Below, piece after piece: positions 26,080 to 34,719 of a DNA stretch of 60,520 bases. Position numbers and translations under genes: made by a program. The notes below the pieces were generated by a model. It saw nothing but the letters and a program-made list of their open reading frames with translations. It was not told where the DNA came from and did no database searches. Each line of letters starts with the position of its first letter. The stretch's first letter is position 1. Source of the DNA: an uncultured Verrucomicrobiales bacterium (GTDB taxonomy: Bacteria; Verrucomicrobiota; Verrucomicrobiia; Verrucomicrobiales; DEV007); contig CALAHF010000089.1 in the NCBI GenBank assembly GCA_937891465.1, forward strand, positions 1 to 60,520. The letters run 5' to 3'.

Positions 26080-28944
26080 ATGGCCATTAAATTCCATATC
26101 GTCGGCGCGCTAGCCGTCGCGCTTCTAGTTCTCCCGCAGATCTCGCGGGCGACGGAAGGCTTTGGGTTTTTTAAAACGAAGGTGGAGCCGATTCTTGCAG
26201 CTCGCTGTCTCGATTGTCATTCGCAAGAATCGGGAAAACAAAAGGGCGGGCTGTGGCTGGATCGCAAAGCTGCGTGGCAGCAGGGCGGCGACAGTGGACC
26301 CGCGATAATTACCGGTGATCTCGACAAAAGTCTGCTGGTCCATTCCATCGAGTATCTCGACGAAGAATTGCAGATGCCGCCGAAAAGTAAGCTGTCGGTG
26401 GAGGAAATTGCGATTCTGAAAGAATGGGTCGCGATGGGCGCGCCGGACCCGCGCGATGCTCAGCTGGCTGGGGCCGTTCGGAAAAAGGCGATCGATTTTG
26501 AAGCGGAGCGTCAGAAATGGGCGTTCCGTCCGCATTCAAAACCGGAGACTCCTGCCGTGAAAAATACGGAATGGGGGCGCGATGTGATCGACGACTTCAT
26601 TCTCGCGAATCTCGAATTGAAAAACTTCGCTCCCACCGTCGATGCCGAGGCGAACGCATTGTTGCGACGCGTTTATTTTGATCTGACCGGTCTTCCTCCG
26701 ACTCCAGAGGAAATTGCGGCGTTTTCTAAAAACCCCACGACGGAAGCGTTTGCGAAAGTTGTCGATGATCTGCTGGCGCGTCCTGCTTTCGGTGAAAAAT
26801 GGGGGCGTCACTGGCTCGATGTGGCGCGGTATTCGGACTCGAACGGCGGGGATCGAAATTTCACCTTTCACCAGGCTTGGCGGTATCGGAATTACGTGAT
26901 CGATTCTTTCAATCGCGACCGGCCGTTTTATGAATTTGTGCAGCAACAGCTCGCCGGCGATTTGATGACCGCGAAGTCAGATCCCGAGCGGCATGATCAA
27001 TTGGTTGCGTCCGGCTTTCTTGCGATTGGTCCAAAGATGCTGACCGAGCGGGATAAAGAAAAGCTGCGGCTCGACACTGCTGATGAACAGCTCGACACGG
27101 TGGGGCGGGCATTTCTCGGGCTGACGATGGGCTGCGCGCGTTGTCACGATCACAAATTTGATCCCATCTCGCAGGAAGATTATTACGCGATGGCCGGGAT
27201 TTTCCGCTCAACCCAAATCATCATGGGCACGCAAAATGGCTGCGTGAATGTCGCCAGTTGGGTGGAAACGCCGCTGCCGGGTCCCGGCTTTGACGAAATG
27301 AAAGCCAAAGTCGATCGCATGGAACTCGCCATGAAACTTGTCATCGACGCCCAGTTTAGAAACAAAGCCGGAGGCAAAATGACCCCAAACATGCTTCCGC
27401 TCGGCGGGGTGATTGTCGACGATGCCGATGCCGAGCGCGTTGGCGAATGGAAGCCATCGGCCTATTCAACGAACCGATTCGGCGACGGCTATATCCACGA
27501 TGACAAGGCGAAGAAGGGCGAAAAGAAAATCATCTACCGCGCGAGTCTACCGGAGAACGGCGTTTACGAAGTGCGGCTCAGCTACAACGGCGACGAGCGC
27601 TACGCGACCAACATTCCCATCACCGTCGAAGGCTGGGGCGAGGTCCATCAGGTTACGTTGGATCAATCGAGGACGGCCGAAGTTGCCGGGCTGTTTCAGC
27701 CGATCGGTCAGTTCAAATTTGAAAAAGGCGGCCGCGTCAATGTCATCATCGAAACCACCGGGACCGGGGACAAATACGTGATCTGTGACGCCATTCAGTT
27801 TATCAAAATCGACGACATCGAAAGCGAAACCACAGCGCTCGCCTCCGTGGAAACCGACGCCGGTGGTGACATGATGCTCTTCCGCATGAGTGAGGGCGAC
27901 TTGAAAAAGGAACTCAAGAAACTGCTCGAAGGTCTCCGAAAAGAAAATGTCGCCATGGCCGCGCGCGATGCCAATGACGCCGGCGACATCAACCTCCGCA
28001 TCCGTGGCGAAGTCGCGCAGCTTGGGAAAATGGTTCCGCGAAATTTTCCCACGGTCATTAACAAAGACGGCGCCCCGAAGATCCGTGACGGCCAAAGCGG
28101 TCGTCTCGAACTCGCCCAGTGGATGACCTCGCCCGAGAATGCCCTGCTCGACCGCGTCATGGTCAATCGCGTGTGGCATCATTTGTTCGGTCGCGGTATC
28201 GTGAAGTCCGTCGACAACTTCGGCGCGCTCGGGACCAAGCCGACCCATCCCCAGTTGCTCGATTTTCTAGCGAACGAGTTTCGCGACAGTGGCGGTTCCA
28301 CCAAAAAACTCATCCGTAAAATTGTCCTGAGCCGTTCCTACCAGCTCGCCGCTGACTCCACCGAATCCCTCGCCACGGCCGATCCCAAGAACGAACTCTT
28401 CGGTCATCAAAATCGTCGCCGTCTTACCGCCGAGGAAATTCGCGACACCGTTCTCGCTTTGTCAGGGAAGCTCGCAACTGAGCCCGGCCGCAACACCTCG
28501 CTGAAATACGGCGTAGATCTCGACAAGCCGATGAGCTACGCCAAAGAATCGCTCCGCACCGTGTATCTGCCCATCGCGCGGAATAATCCTGTCGCCGAGC
28601 TGACCGTCTTCGACGTTGCCAATGCCGATCTCGTCAGCGGCAGCCGCGCCGAAACCACCGTGCCCACCCAGGCTCTGTATTTGATGAATAGCGACTTTTA
28701 CAGAACCCAGGCCACCACCATCGGTAAAGCCGCCCTCGAAGCCGGCGCCACGCCCGATGAAGAAGTGACGTGGTTGTATCAAAAAGTGCTCAATCGTTCC
28801 CCCCGGCCCGATGAAATTTCACGGGCCAGCAAGTTCGTGGCTGAGATCAGTAGCGGAGCGGAAGATGAGAAGCAGTTGAAGGCCGCCTATGGGCATCTCG
28901 CGCATCTGTTGCTGGCATCGACCGAGTTTTTGTTTTTGGAGTGA
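26080..28944 (+). CDS. PSD1 cytochrome c / DUF1549 / DUF1553 protein with golvesin-like insert
   Basis: Signal peptide (ends SRATEG), haem motif CLDCH (residues 43-47), DUF1549 with CARCHDHKFDPIS, then at residues 443-577 an inserted beta domain with VIVDDADAERVGEW, LPENGVYEVRLSYNG and VICDAIQFI. This is the golvesin C-terminal-like (Xly carbohydrate-binding) pattern. DUF1553 follows (SPENALLDRVMVNRVWHHLFG). The insert suggests polysaccharide binding. From about 27.3 kb codon use shifts to more C/G-ending codons. GTG 26074 is an alternative start. A DUF1501 gene normally follows such genes; here it is 3.2 kb downstream, beyond a block of broken genes. Confidence 0.92.
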   Translation: MAIKFHIVGALAVALLVLPQISRATEGFGFFKTKVEPILAARCLDCHSQESGKQKGGLWLDRKAAWQQGGDSGPAIITGDLDKSLLVHSIEYLDEELQMPPKSKLSVEEIAILKEWVAMGAPDPRDAQLAGAVRKKAIDFEAERQKWAFRPHSKPETPAVKNTEWGRDVIDDFILANLELKNFAPTVDAEANALLRRVYFDLTGLPPTPEEIAAFSKNPTTEAFAKVVDDLLARPAFGEKWGRHWLDVARYSDSNGGDRNFTFHQAWRYRNYVIDSFNRDRPFYEFVQQQLAGDLMTAKSDPERHDQLVASGFLAIGPKMLTERDKEKLRLDTADEQLDTVGRAFLGLTMGCARCHDHKFDPISQEDYYAMAGIFRSTQIIMGTQNGCVNVASWVETPLPGPGFDEMKAKVDRMELAMKLVIDAQFRNKAGGKMTPNMLPLGGVIVDDADAERVGEWKPSAYSTNRFGDGYIHDDKAKKGEKKIIYRASLPENGVYEVRLSYNGDERYATNIPITVEGWGEVHQVTLDQSRTAEVAGLFQPIGQFKFEKGGRVNVIIETTGTGDKYVICDAIQFIKIDDIESETTALASVETDAGGDMMLFRMSEGDLKKELKKLLEGLRKENVAMAARDANDAGDINLRIRGEVAQLGKMVPRNFPTVINKDGAPKIRDGQSGRLELAQWMTSPENALLDRVMVNRVWHHLFGRGIVKSVDNFGALGTKPTHPQLLDFLANEFRDSGGSTKKLIRKIVLSRSYQLAADSTESLATADPKNELFGHQNRRRLTAEEIRDTVLALSGKLATEPGRNTSLKYGVDLDKPMSYAKESLRTVYLPIARNNPVAELTVFDVANADLVSGSRAETTVPTQALYLMNSDFYRTQATTIGKAALEAGATPDEEVTWLYQKVLNRSPRPDEISRASKFVAEISSGAEDEKQLKAAYGHLAHLLLASTEFLFLE

Positions 28945-28985
28945 GGCGGCTCAATCCTTTCGTTAGTAAAATTGTGATCTAAGTC

Positions 28986-29013
28986 CTTACGTAAGCGCAA
29001 AGTTACTGCGCAG
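28986..29013. other. two adjacent 10-bp perfect palindromes
   Basis: CTTACGTAAG (28986-28995) and ACTGCGCAGT (29004-29013) lie in the 91-bp gap between the PSD1 gene and the DUF2726 gene. They could be protein-binding sites for control of the DUF2726 group, or chance. No terminator T-tract follows. Confidence 0.35.
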
Positions 29014-29035
29014 TGCAGTGGTTGAAACCTAAAGC

Positions 29036-29548
29036 ATGACCCAATACCTCGAACCCTATTTTCCCGTCTTCGCACTGCTGATTGCCTTGGTAGTGATCGT
29101 TGGGGCGCTGAAGTTATTTCTACCCTCGGGCAAGGTGCGATCGTTTCCCTACCAACGAATCGAAACGCTTTTCACTCCGGCCGAACGTTCATTCCTCCAC
29201 GTGCTCGATCAGGTGTTGGCTCCCACAGACTATCGGGTGTTCGGAAAAATCCGGATCGCTGACGTGCTGAAAGTGAAATCTGGAATCAACCGAAGTGATT
29301 GGCAAAAGGCCTTCAACCGAATTTCGGCGAAGCACTTTGATTTTGTGATCTGCCGTTCCTCCGACCTTGCGATCATCGCCGCGATTGAACTCGACGACAA
29401 ATCTCACCAGAAAAGAAACAGGAAAGAGCGGGATGTGTTCGTGGACAAAGCCACTGAGGCTGCCGGATTTCCATTGGTGAGAGTGCGATGCAGCAACCGT
29501 TATTCTCAAGAAGAAATCGCAGAACTACTGGCTCCGTATTTGGTGTGA
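29036..29548 (+). CDS. DUF2726 protein with N-terminal membrane helix
   Basis: The 170-residue protein has one N-terminal helix (FPVFALLIALVVIVGALKLFL, residues 9-29) and a cytoplasmic DUF2726 domain. The domain has LFTPAERSFLHVLDQVL, FDFVICRSSDLAIIAAIELDDKSH and VRCSNRYS, a restriction-endonuclease-like core with an E-x-D pair. Its function is unknown, but the fold suggests nucleic-acid handling. It starts a group with two small genes at 29565 and 29768. Confidence 0.8.
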   Translation: MTQYLEPYFPVFALLIALVVIVGALKLFLPSGKVRSFPYQRIETLFTPAERSFLHVLDQVLAPTDYRVFGKIRIADVLKVKSGINRSDWQKAFNRISAKHFDFVICRSSDLAIIAAIELDDKSHQKRNRKERDVFVDKATEAAGFPLVRVRCSNRYSQEEIAELLAPYLV

Positions 29549-29564
29549 AATCGCAGCAGCGAGC

Positions 29565-29768
29565 GTGAACGAGCAGATCATCGCAGCACTTTCGCGATAC
29601 CTAGGTGTGCCCCCTCCCGCGATTCAACCCTGCGTAAAAGTCGATCCGCCTTCTGATTTCGGAACTCCGATTGAAATTGTGAAGACTTTTGGAGTAAAAC
29701 CGGCCTACCGTGCGGCAATCACAGAAATGGAAATTACGCTCTACCCCATCCCTACCACCGCCGCTTAA
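29565..29768 (+). CDS. small protein of unknown function
   Basis: A 67-residue product with a GTG start, 16 bp after the DUF2726 gene. It is largely polar, with a Pro-rich N-terminal third (GVPPPAIQPCVKVDPPS) and no membrane helix or known motif. Its TAA stop overlaps the next start codon by one base, which supports translation in an operon. Confidence 0.45.
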   Translation: MNEQIIAALSRYLGVPPPAIQPCVKVDPPSDFGTPIEIVKTFGVKPAYRAAITEMEITLYPIPTTAA

Positions 29769-30337
29769 TGGAAGAATCAGAGAAAAGCTGGCGAAAAGTT
29801 GAATCTACCGCGATCGAAATCTTTCAGGTTTGGATGGGCGGCGGGGAACTGGAGTGGGCTCGCGAAGCCTGGGACTATCTTTATAAGGCGAATCTCGTCG
29901 GGGTTGATAGCCCGTTGGGCAAGACGTCTTCAAATCTCCACATCCTGACGCTAGGCCTCGTCTACCACGAATTTTGCCGCATCACCTGGGATGAAGATCC
30001 CGATAAATCACTGGAACACATGATCGAACAACTCGAATTGGATCCGCTCGCTCTCGGAGTCTTCGCAGGCTCTCAGAATGATGAAGTTTTCGAGTTTGTC
30101 GAAGACGACGATGAGCTTTTTGAGGCCGCGATTGAGAATGCGACGCTCCTTCTTCGAAAAGGAATTCATCAGTGCCTCGTTTCTGCCTATGGAGACGACG
30201 TTCAGCTCTGTTCGAGAATGGTTTCTACGTGCGACGATTCAAACGACGACGATGAAGACGGTGATTCCGAGTCCGATTTGACCGGCTCCGATTCCGAGTC
30301 TCTTCAGTTTGTCCAAAACGGCTTTCACTTAGATTGA
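29768..30337 (+). CDS. acidic-tailed protein of unknown function
   Basis: The 189-residue protein is soluble. Residues 1-155 look folded (WMGGGELEWAREAWDYLYKAN, LTLGLVYHEFCRITWDEDPD). A strongly acidic Ser/Asp/Glu tail follows (about 156-180; SNDDDEDGDSESDLTGSDSE). I recognise no family. It shares its first base with the previous stop codon, so the three genes from 29036 are probably one transcript. Confidence 0.55.
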   Translation: MEESEKSWRKVESTAIEIFQVWMGGGELEWAREAWDYLYKANLVGVDSPLGKTSSNLHILTLGLVYHEFCRITWDEDPDKSLEHMIEQLELDPLALGVFAGSQNDEVFEFVEDDDELFEAAIENATLLLRKGIHQCLVSAYGDDVQLCSRMVSTCDDSNDDDEDGDSESDLTGSDSESLQFVQNGFHLD

Positions 30338-30385
30338 AATTTCCGGTGTAATTTGATTGGCTTGAGCACTCCTCAATCCCTATTT

Positions 30386-30706
30386 ATGAAACTCATCCAT
30401 CCGATTTCCTGTTTTCTTCTGCTAGCTCTGTCGATCCCGCTTTTTTCGCATGCTGAAACCAAACCGGTTCCTGCGAACGGGAAGCTGAATATCTTAATTG
30501 TATCGGGACAATCTAACATGGTCGGCTTCGGGCAGCTGAAAGGGGAAAGCCAGGGGGCGATGGAGACGCTGGTGAAAAACGATCCGGATGATTACGATCA
30601 TCTTGTCGACAAGAAGGGGAATCACTGGAATCGGAACTGGGAAACGCTGTATCTGATTGGCAAGGGGATGGGTGATGCTTTGATTGAGATTTTGCCGGGG
30701 AAGTAG
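30386..30706 (+). pseudogene. truncated SGNH/sialate O-acetylesterase-like gene
   Basis: After a good signal peptide (ends FSHAETKP) the protein shows the SGNH block I start of sugar acetylesterases (LNILIVSGQSNMVGFGQLKG, Ser in GQSN) but stops after 107 residues. Full members have about 250-330 residues with a later catalytic His. The complete relative in this window is at 45239. The remaining catalytic half is not found downstream, so this is a gene remnant, or a short protein of unknown use. ATG at 30386 is preferred over the upstream start at 30353. Confidence 0.65.
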
Positions 30707-30822
30707 GGAAGTGAGGCGGACTTTATTCAGGAATAAATAAAGCCGACGAGGACGTTAGCGGTCCCAGGGAATTCGAGTGACAATTTCTCGACAGAATCTG
30801 TGAGAGATTGAATACTGGTGGC

Positions 30823-31982
30823 ATGCCTTTCTACAAACCCCTGAAAGATCTCACTGCCTCGGAACGATCTCGGACGTTGAAAGGGCTGAGGCGGCTGCGG
30901 CAGTAGTTTATTGACAATCGATTTCCGGGAAAAAAACGGAAGAGTCTTTAATTCTCGGGACTTGGAACCTGCGGAATTTCGATGATAACCGATTCAACTA
31001 TGGGCCGCGGACGGCGGAGTCGATGCAGTATAACGCGGAAATTATCGCGAGGTTTGATGTGATCGCAGTTCAGGAAATCTGCTCCGACTTGAAGTCGCTG
31101 AAACGGTTGATGGGATTGCTGGGCCGGTCGTATGATTATATCCTGACGGATGTAACGCACTCGGGGCTGGGTGGAAACAAAGAGCGGCTGGGGTTTATTT
31201 ATGATCGGAACAAAGTGGATTTCAAAGGCGTGTCGGGTGAGATCGTCTTGCCGGATAAAATGGCGATCAGTAAGGAACTGGGGAAGCCGCAGTTTTCGCG
31301 GACACCGTTTGGCGTGGAATTTCAATCGGGGTGGTTCAAGTTTCTCTTTTCGACGGTGCACATTTATTACGGAAAGTCATCAAAGCGGAGCAAGGAATAT
31401 GCGCGTCGGGTGAAGGAGATCGATTCGGTTGCGAAGTGCCTGGCGAAGGAAGCGAGGGCGAGTGACGCGAATCAGATTCTGGTGGGGGATTTTAATATTC
31501 TGAAATCGGGGAGCGCAGGATACAACGCACTGGAGAAAAATGGATTTACCATCGTGAAAAACAGGGAGGGCAGTAACAAGGATCGGACGAAATTTTATGA
31601 TCAAATCTCGTTTCAATCGCGCCGGAATGAACTGGTCCTGATGGAGCCGGATCGGGATGATCAGACGTTTCAGTTTTTTGACAGCGTGTATCGGCCGGAG
31701 GATTTCAAGCTCTACAAGCCGGTCATGGAAAAGATGATTGCTGCGAAGCGGAAGGTCGCCGAGACCGATCTGGCGGAGGCGACATCAAAAACGGCGCGGA
31801 AGAAAGCGACGCGGAAGATTGCTTCGCTGACGAAAGTGACCGCTTCAGAGTCAGCGCTGGAGAAATACTATGATGAATGGCGGACGTTTCAAATGAGTGA
31901 TCACCTGCCGTTGTGGCTAGAGGTGTTTGTGGATTTCTCGGATGCCTATCTGAAGTATCTGGAAGAGTGGAAGCCGGAGTAA
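30823..31982 (+). pseudogene. endonuclease/exonuclease/phosphatase family gene with nonsense and frameshift lesions
   Basis: The main open part encodes an EEP-fold nuclease: LILGTWNLRNFDDNRF, FDVIAVQEICSD (metal-binding Glu), WFKFLFSTVHIYYG, ILVGDFNILKSG (Asp/Asn pair) and SDHLPLW (catalytic Asp-His). Upstream, ATG 30823 begins MPFYKPLKDLTASERSRTLK, which looks like this protein's start, but a TAG follows at 30904. The frames change across an A7 run at 30930-30936, where one extra A would join them. The continuous frame from 30915 has no ATG, GTG or TTG start before 31023, and a start at 31023 would omit the first catalytic motif. It is probably inactive, or expressed only by slippage and readthrough. 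Confidence 0.75.
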
Positions 31983-32144
31983 TCGTGAGCCACGGCTTTC
32001 GGGGCAATATCGGGATTTCGATTCCTCGTGTCGTTTATCCCAAGAAGGAGTTCGTTAGAAAAGCATTTGGACACACTTTTTCGCCCGTCATGACGCAGGG
32101 TCGCGGATTTGACACTTTGGGTGTGGATCCGATACTCTAATATC

Positions 32145-33542
32145 ATGAAATCCACGGCTTGCTTCAATTACGACGCCCCTGCGCTGACGCGACGCGACCT
32201 GCTCAAAGGTGGGGGATGTGGATTTGGTTCGCTCGCAATGTCGGCGATGGCAGCAGGTGCGGATGGTTTGCTGGCTCATCATGCACCGAAGGCGAAACGG
32301 GTGATCTTTCTGTTCATGCATGGCGGGCCGTCGCAGGTGGATACGTTTGATCCCAAGCCGGAACTGACCAAACGGGACGGACAAGTCATGCCATTTGCTC
32401 CAGCGAAAAATCTGGACCCAACGGCGACGCGGCAGGCGAAGTTGTTCGGGTCGCCCTGGAAATTTAAGCAATATGGGCAGTCGGGATTGCCGGTCAGTGA
32501 GCTTTTTCCAAATGTCGCGCAGCATGTCGATGACCTTTGTGTGGTGCGTTCGATGCAAAGCAAGGGTCAGTCTCACGGCCAGGCGGTATGCATGGCTCAC
32601 ACCGGAACGGATAATTTTGTGCGGCCTTCGGTTGGAGCGTGGGTCAATTATGGGCTTGGCGAAATCAATTCGAATCTGCCCGGATTCATCAGCATCAGCC
32701 CGTCAGCGAGCCACGGTGGTCCCCGGAATTACGGTCCGGCATTCCTTCCTGCGAAACATCAGGCGACGACGATCGGGGCCAATGGAAAGCTCGACGCGAA
32801 GGCCAACTTTCAGTTTCTCGACTCAGGGGCAGATGCCGGTTTGCAGGCGAAGAAACTGGATTTTCTTCAGCAAATGAATCGCGAGCACCTTGCCCGGACG
32901 AAGCATGCCCTGGTTGAAGGCGTTATTGAATCGATGGAGCTGGCGTTCAAAATGCAAAGCGCCGCACCATCCGTTATCGACACCAAAGAAGAGCCCGAGC
33001 ACATCAAATCGATGTATGGAATCGGTACAAAAGAAACCGATACCTACGGCCGGCAATGTTTGCTTGCGCGGAAATTTGCCGAGGCCGGAGTTCGCTACAT
33101 TCAGGTCAGCACGCCGAATGTGTGGGATCAGCACGGGAATTTAAAAAAGGCTCACGAGAAGAATTCGCTCGCAGTCGACAAGCCGATTAGTGGTTTGCTA
33201 ACCGACTTGAAACAGCGCGGATTGCTTGAAGACACGCTGGTGATTTGGGGCGGCGAATTTGGTCGGACCCCGATCGCTCAAGGCAGCAACGGCCGCGATC
33301 ACAATCCGCAGGGCTTTACCTGGTGGTGCGCTGGTGGCGGGACAAAAGGCGGCTATGCCCACGGCGCGACGGATGAATTTGGTTATTACTCAATTCAGAA
33401 CAAAGTTCACATGCACGATTTCCACGCGACGGTTCTGTATTTGCTGGGGCTCGATCATGAGGCATTGACGTATAAATACGCAGGCCGCGATTTCCGACTG
33501 ACCGATGTCTACGGCCATGTCGTGAAAGAGATGATTGCGTGA
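32145..33542 (+). CDS. Tat-exported DUF1501 protein
   Basis: A twin-arginine signal ([20 protein letters not shown]) is followed by the sulfatase-like fold of DUF1501. Visible blocks are [33 protein letters not shown] (residues near 380), [17 protein letters not shown] and the C-terminal [15 protein letters not shown]. These proteins are nearly always encoded next to PSD1/DUF1553 genes, and the one at 26080 is probably its partner. Start at ATG 32145 places the RR motif near residue 16. Catalytic function is not established. Confidence 0.93.
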   Translation: MKSTACFNYDAPALTRRDLLKGGGCGFGSLAMSAMAAGADGLLAHHAPKAKRVIFLFMHGGPSQVDTFDPKPELTKRDGQVMPFAPAKNLDPTATRQAKLFGSPWKFKQYGQSGLPVSELFPNVAQHVDDLCVVRSMQSKGQSHGQAVCMAHTGTDNFVRPSVGAWVNYGLGEINSNLPGFISISPSASHGGPRNYGPAFLPAKHQATTIGANGKLDAKANFQFLDSGADAGLQAKKLDFLQQMNREHLARTKHALVEGVIESMELAFKMQSAAPSVIDTKEEPEHIKSMYGIGTKETDTYGRQCLLARKFAEAGVRYIQVSTPNVWDQHGNLKKAHEKNSLAVDKPISGLLTDLKQRGLLEDTLVIWGGEFGRTPIAQGSNGRDHNPQGFTWWCAGGGTKGGYAHGATDEFGYYSIQNKVHMHDFHATVLYLLGLDHEALTYKYAGRDFRLTDVYGHVVKEMIA

Positions 33543-33546
33543 TTTT

Positions 33547-33589
33547 CGAACCAATAGGGTTGATTCGCCGAACGTATCCTGTTGATTCG
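33547..33589. repeat. 43-bp palindromic repeat, downstream of DUF1501
   Basis: CGAACCAATAGGGTTGATTCG, then C, then CGAACGTATCCTGTTGATTCG. It starts 5 bp after the DUF1501 stop. The inverted halves could form a hairpin in the transcript, but no T-tract follows. Confidence 0.9.
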
Positions 33590-33708
33590 TGGAACCGGTT
33601 TAATGAGACAAAACGATTGCGTCCCGTGGAGGTTCGTTCAATAATTTGGCCGTCTGGATGGACCTGTCCGTTTCCGGCATTCCTCCAACATTCTATTTTC
33701 AAAAAATC

Positions 33709-34719
33709 ATGGCTGTTACCATTAAAAACAAATCAAGCATCGAACTGGGAGTTGTCCCAACGCATATCAAATTCGTCGGTGGGCTTGCTCCGGATGATTC
33801 GGGGAAATTGCCTCGCGGAGATGACGGGAAATTGCTCGTCGTCACGGAAATGGGAGATCTCATTGAGGCCTCCCCCGTGGAAATCGATAGCGCTCAGGTC
33901 CCTTATTTCGCAGGGGCGGATGCTGCTGATGTTGAGGAAATGATCAACGATCTGAAAGGGCTTGGACTCACGGTTCACCTCATCATGATGGTCGGTGGCG
34001 CAGATCCGATGAATCCGGCTGACGAGGATAAGGTTGTCGATATGCTGAAAACCGGTCTCGAAGTCGCGAAATCGTATGACATCGAGAACGTTTCCTCGAC
34101 GTCGTTCGAAGAATGGATGCAGGGCGAGCCTAAAGTGGGTGACGCATTTGATGCGGCGGTTGCGCAGGTCGCGAAGGTTCACGCACGCGCCTACGAAGAA
34201 TGTGATCTGGCCAACAGCCCGGTTCAGGCATGGCACATCGAGTTCCTTCGCGGTGGTGAAATGCAGACGTTCACCAGCTCAGCAAAATGTTTTGCCGGGG
34301 TGAAAGCCACCAACGACATCATTGGAAATACCTTTTTCAAAGTCATGGTAGATGCGGCTCACTGCGGTGATTCCGATCTGACGATCCCTGAGAACGAAGC
34401 GGTGATTCGCGAGATTTCCGAAGCCGGTGCGCTTGGAATTTTCCACGCTTCTGCAAAAACGACGCGCGGCTGCCTTTCCACCGACGACGGTTGGATCGGT
34501 GCTTTGCTGACTGAGTATGCAAAAACCGGCAACATGAAATACGTCTTTGTTGAAATCTTCCACCACGAAGATCCAGCACTCGAGCCACTTCGGGATCTTG
34601 ATCCAGGTCACGGCCTCGATACCACCGACGGACGCACCTATAGCGAAACCGTGATTGATGGTTTGGTTGATGTGACGCGTCGCCTCAATAATCTGGTGAC
34701 GCGCGGGATGCTTTCTTAA
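33709..34719 (+). CDS. conserved protein, possibly xylose isomerase-like TIM barrel
   Basis: The 336-residue soluble protein (start ATG 33709, MAVTIKNKSS) has alternating strands and helices such as GLTVHLIMMVGGADPMN, VQAWHIEFLRGGEMQTF, FFKVMVDAAHCGDSDL and LGIFHASAKTTRGCLS. The spaced His, Glu and Asp residues recall metal sites of sugar-phosphate isomerase/epimerase barrels. I cannot name the family with confidence. Its stop codon abuts the stop of the convergent pyrC. Confidence 0.6.
   Translation: MAVTIKNKSSIELGVVPTHIKFVGGLAPDDSGKLPRGDDGKLLVVTEMGDLIEASPVEIDSAQVPYFAGADAADVEEMINDLKGLGLTVHLIMMVGGADPMNPADEDKVVDMLKTGLEVAKSYDIENVSSTSFEEWMQGEPKVGDAFDAAVAQVAKVHARAYEECDLANSPVQAWHIEFLRGGEMQTFTSSAKCFAGVKATNDIIGNTFFKVMVDAAHCGDSDLTIPENEAVIREISEAGALGIFHASAKTTRGCLSTDDGWIGALLTEYAKTGNMKYVFVEIFHHEDPALEPLRDLDPGHGLDTTDGRTYSETVIDGLVDVTRRLNNLVTRGMLS

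Noticed and set aside
27547-28248. 233-codon frame on the minus strand
   Set aside because: Antisense to the well-supported PSD1/DUF1553 gene; arises from the GC-rich third positions there.
29040-29060. A further half repeat (CGAACCCTATTTTCCCG) in the DUF2726 gene
   Set aside because: Only a short match to the inner arm, without CGAAC/GTTCG ends at the right distance; explained by coding sequence.
30904-30906. Pyrrolysine readthrough at the nuclease TAG
   Set aside because: The gene also needs a frame change, and no reason for pyrrolysine exists in this protein or lineage.
33547-33589. Rho-independent terminator role for the 43-bp repeats
   Set aside because: The hairpins are not followed by T-tracts, and several copies lie at the 5' ends of genes or inside coding sequence.
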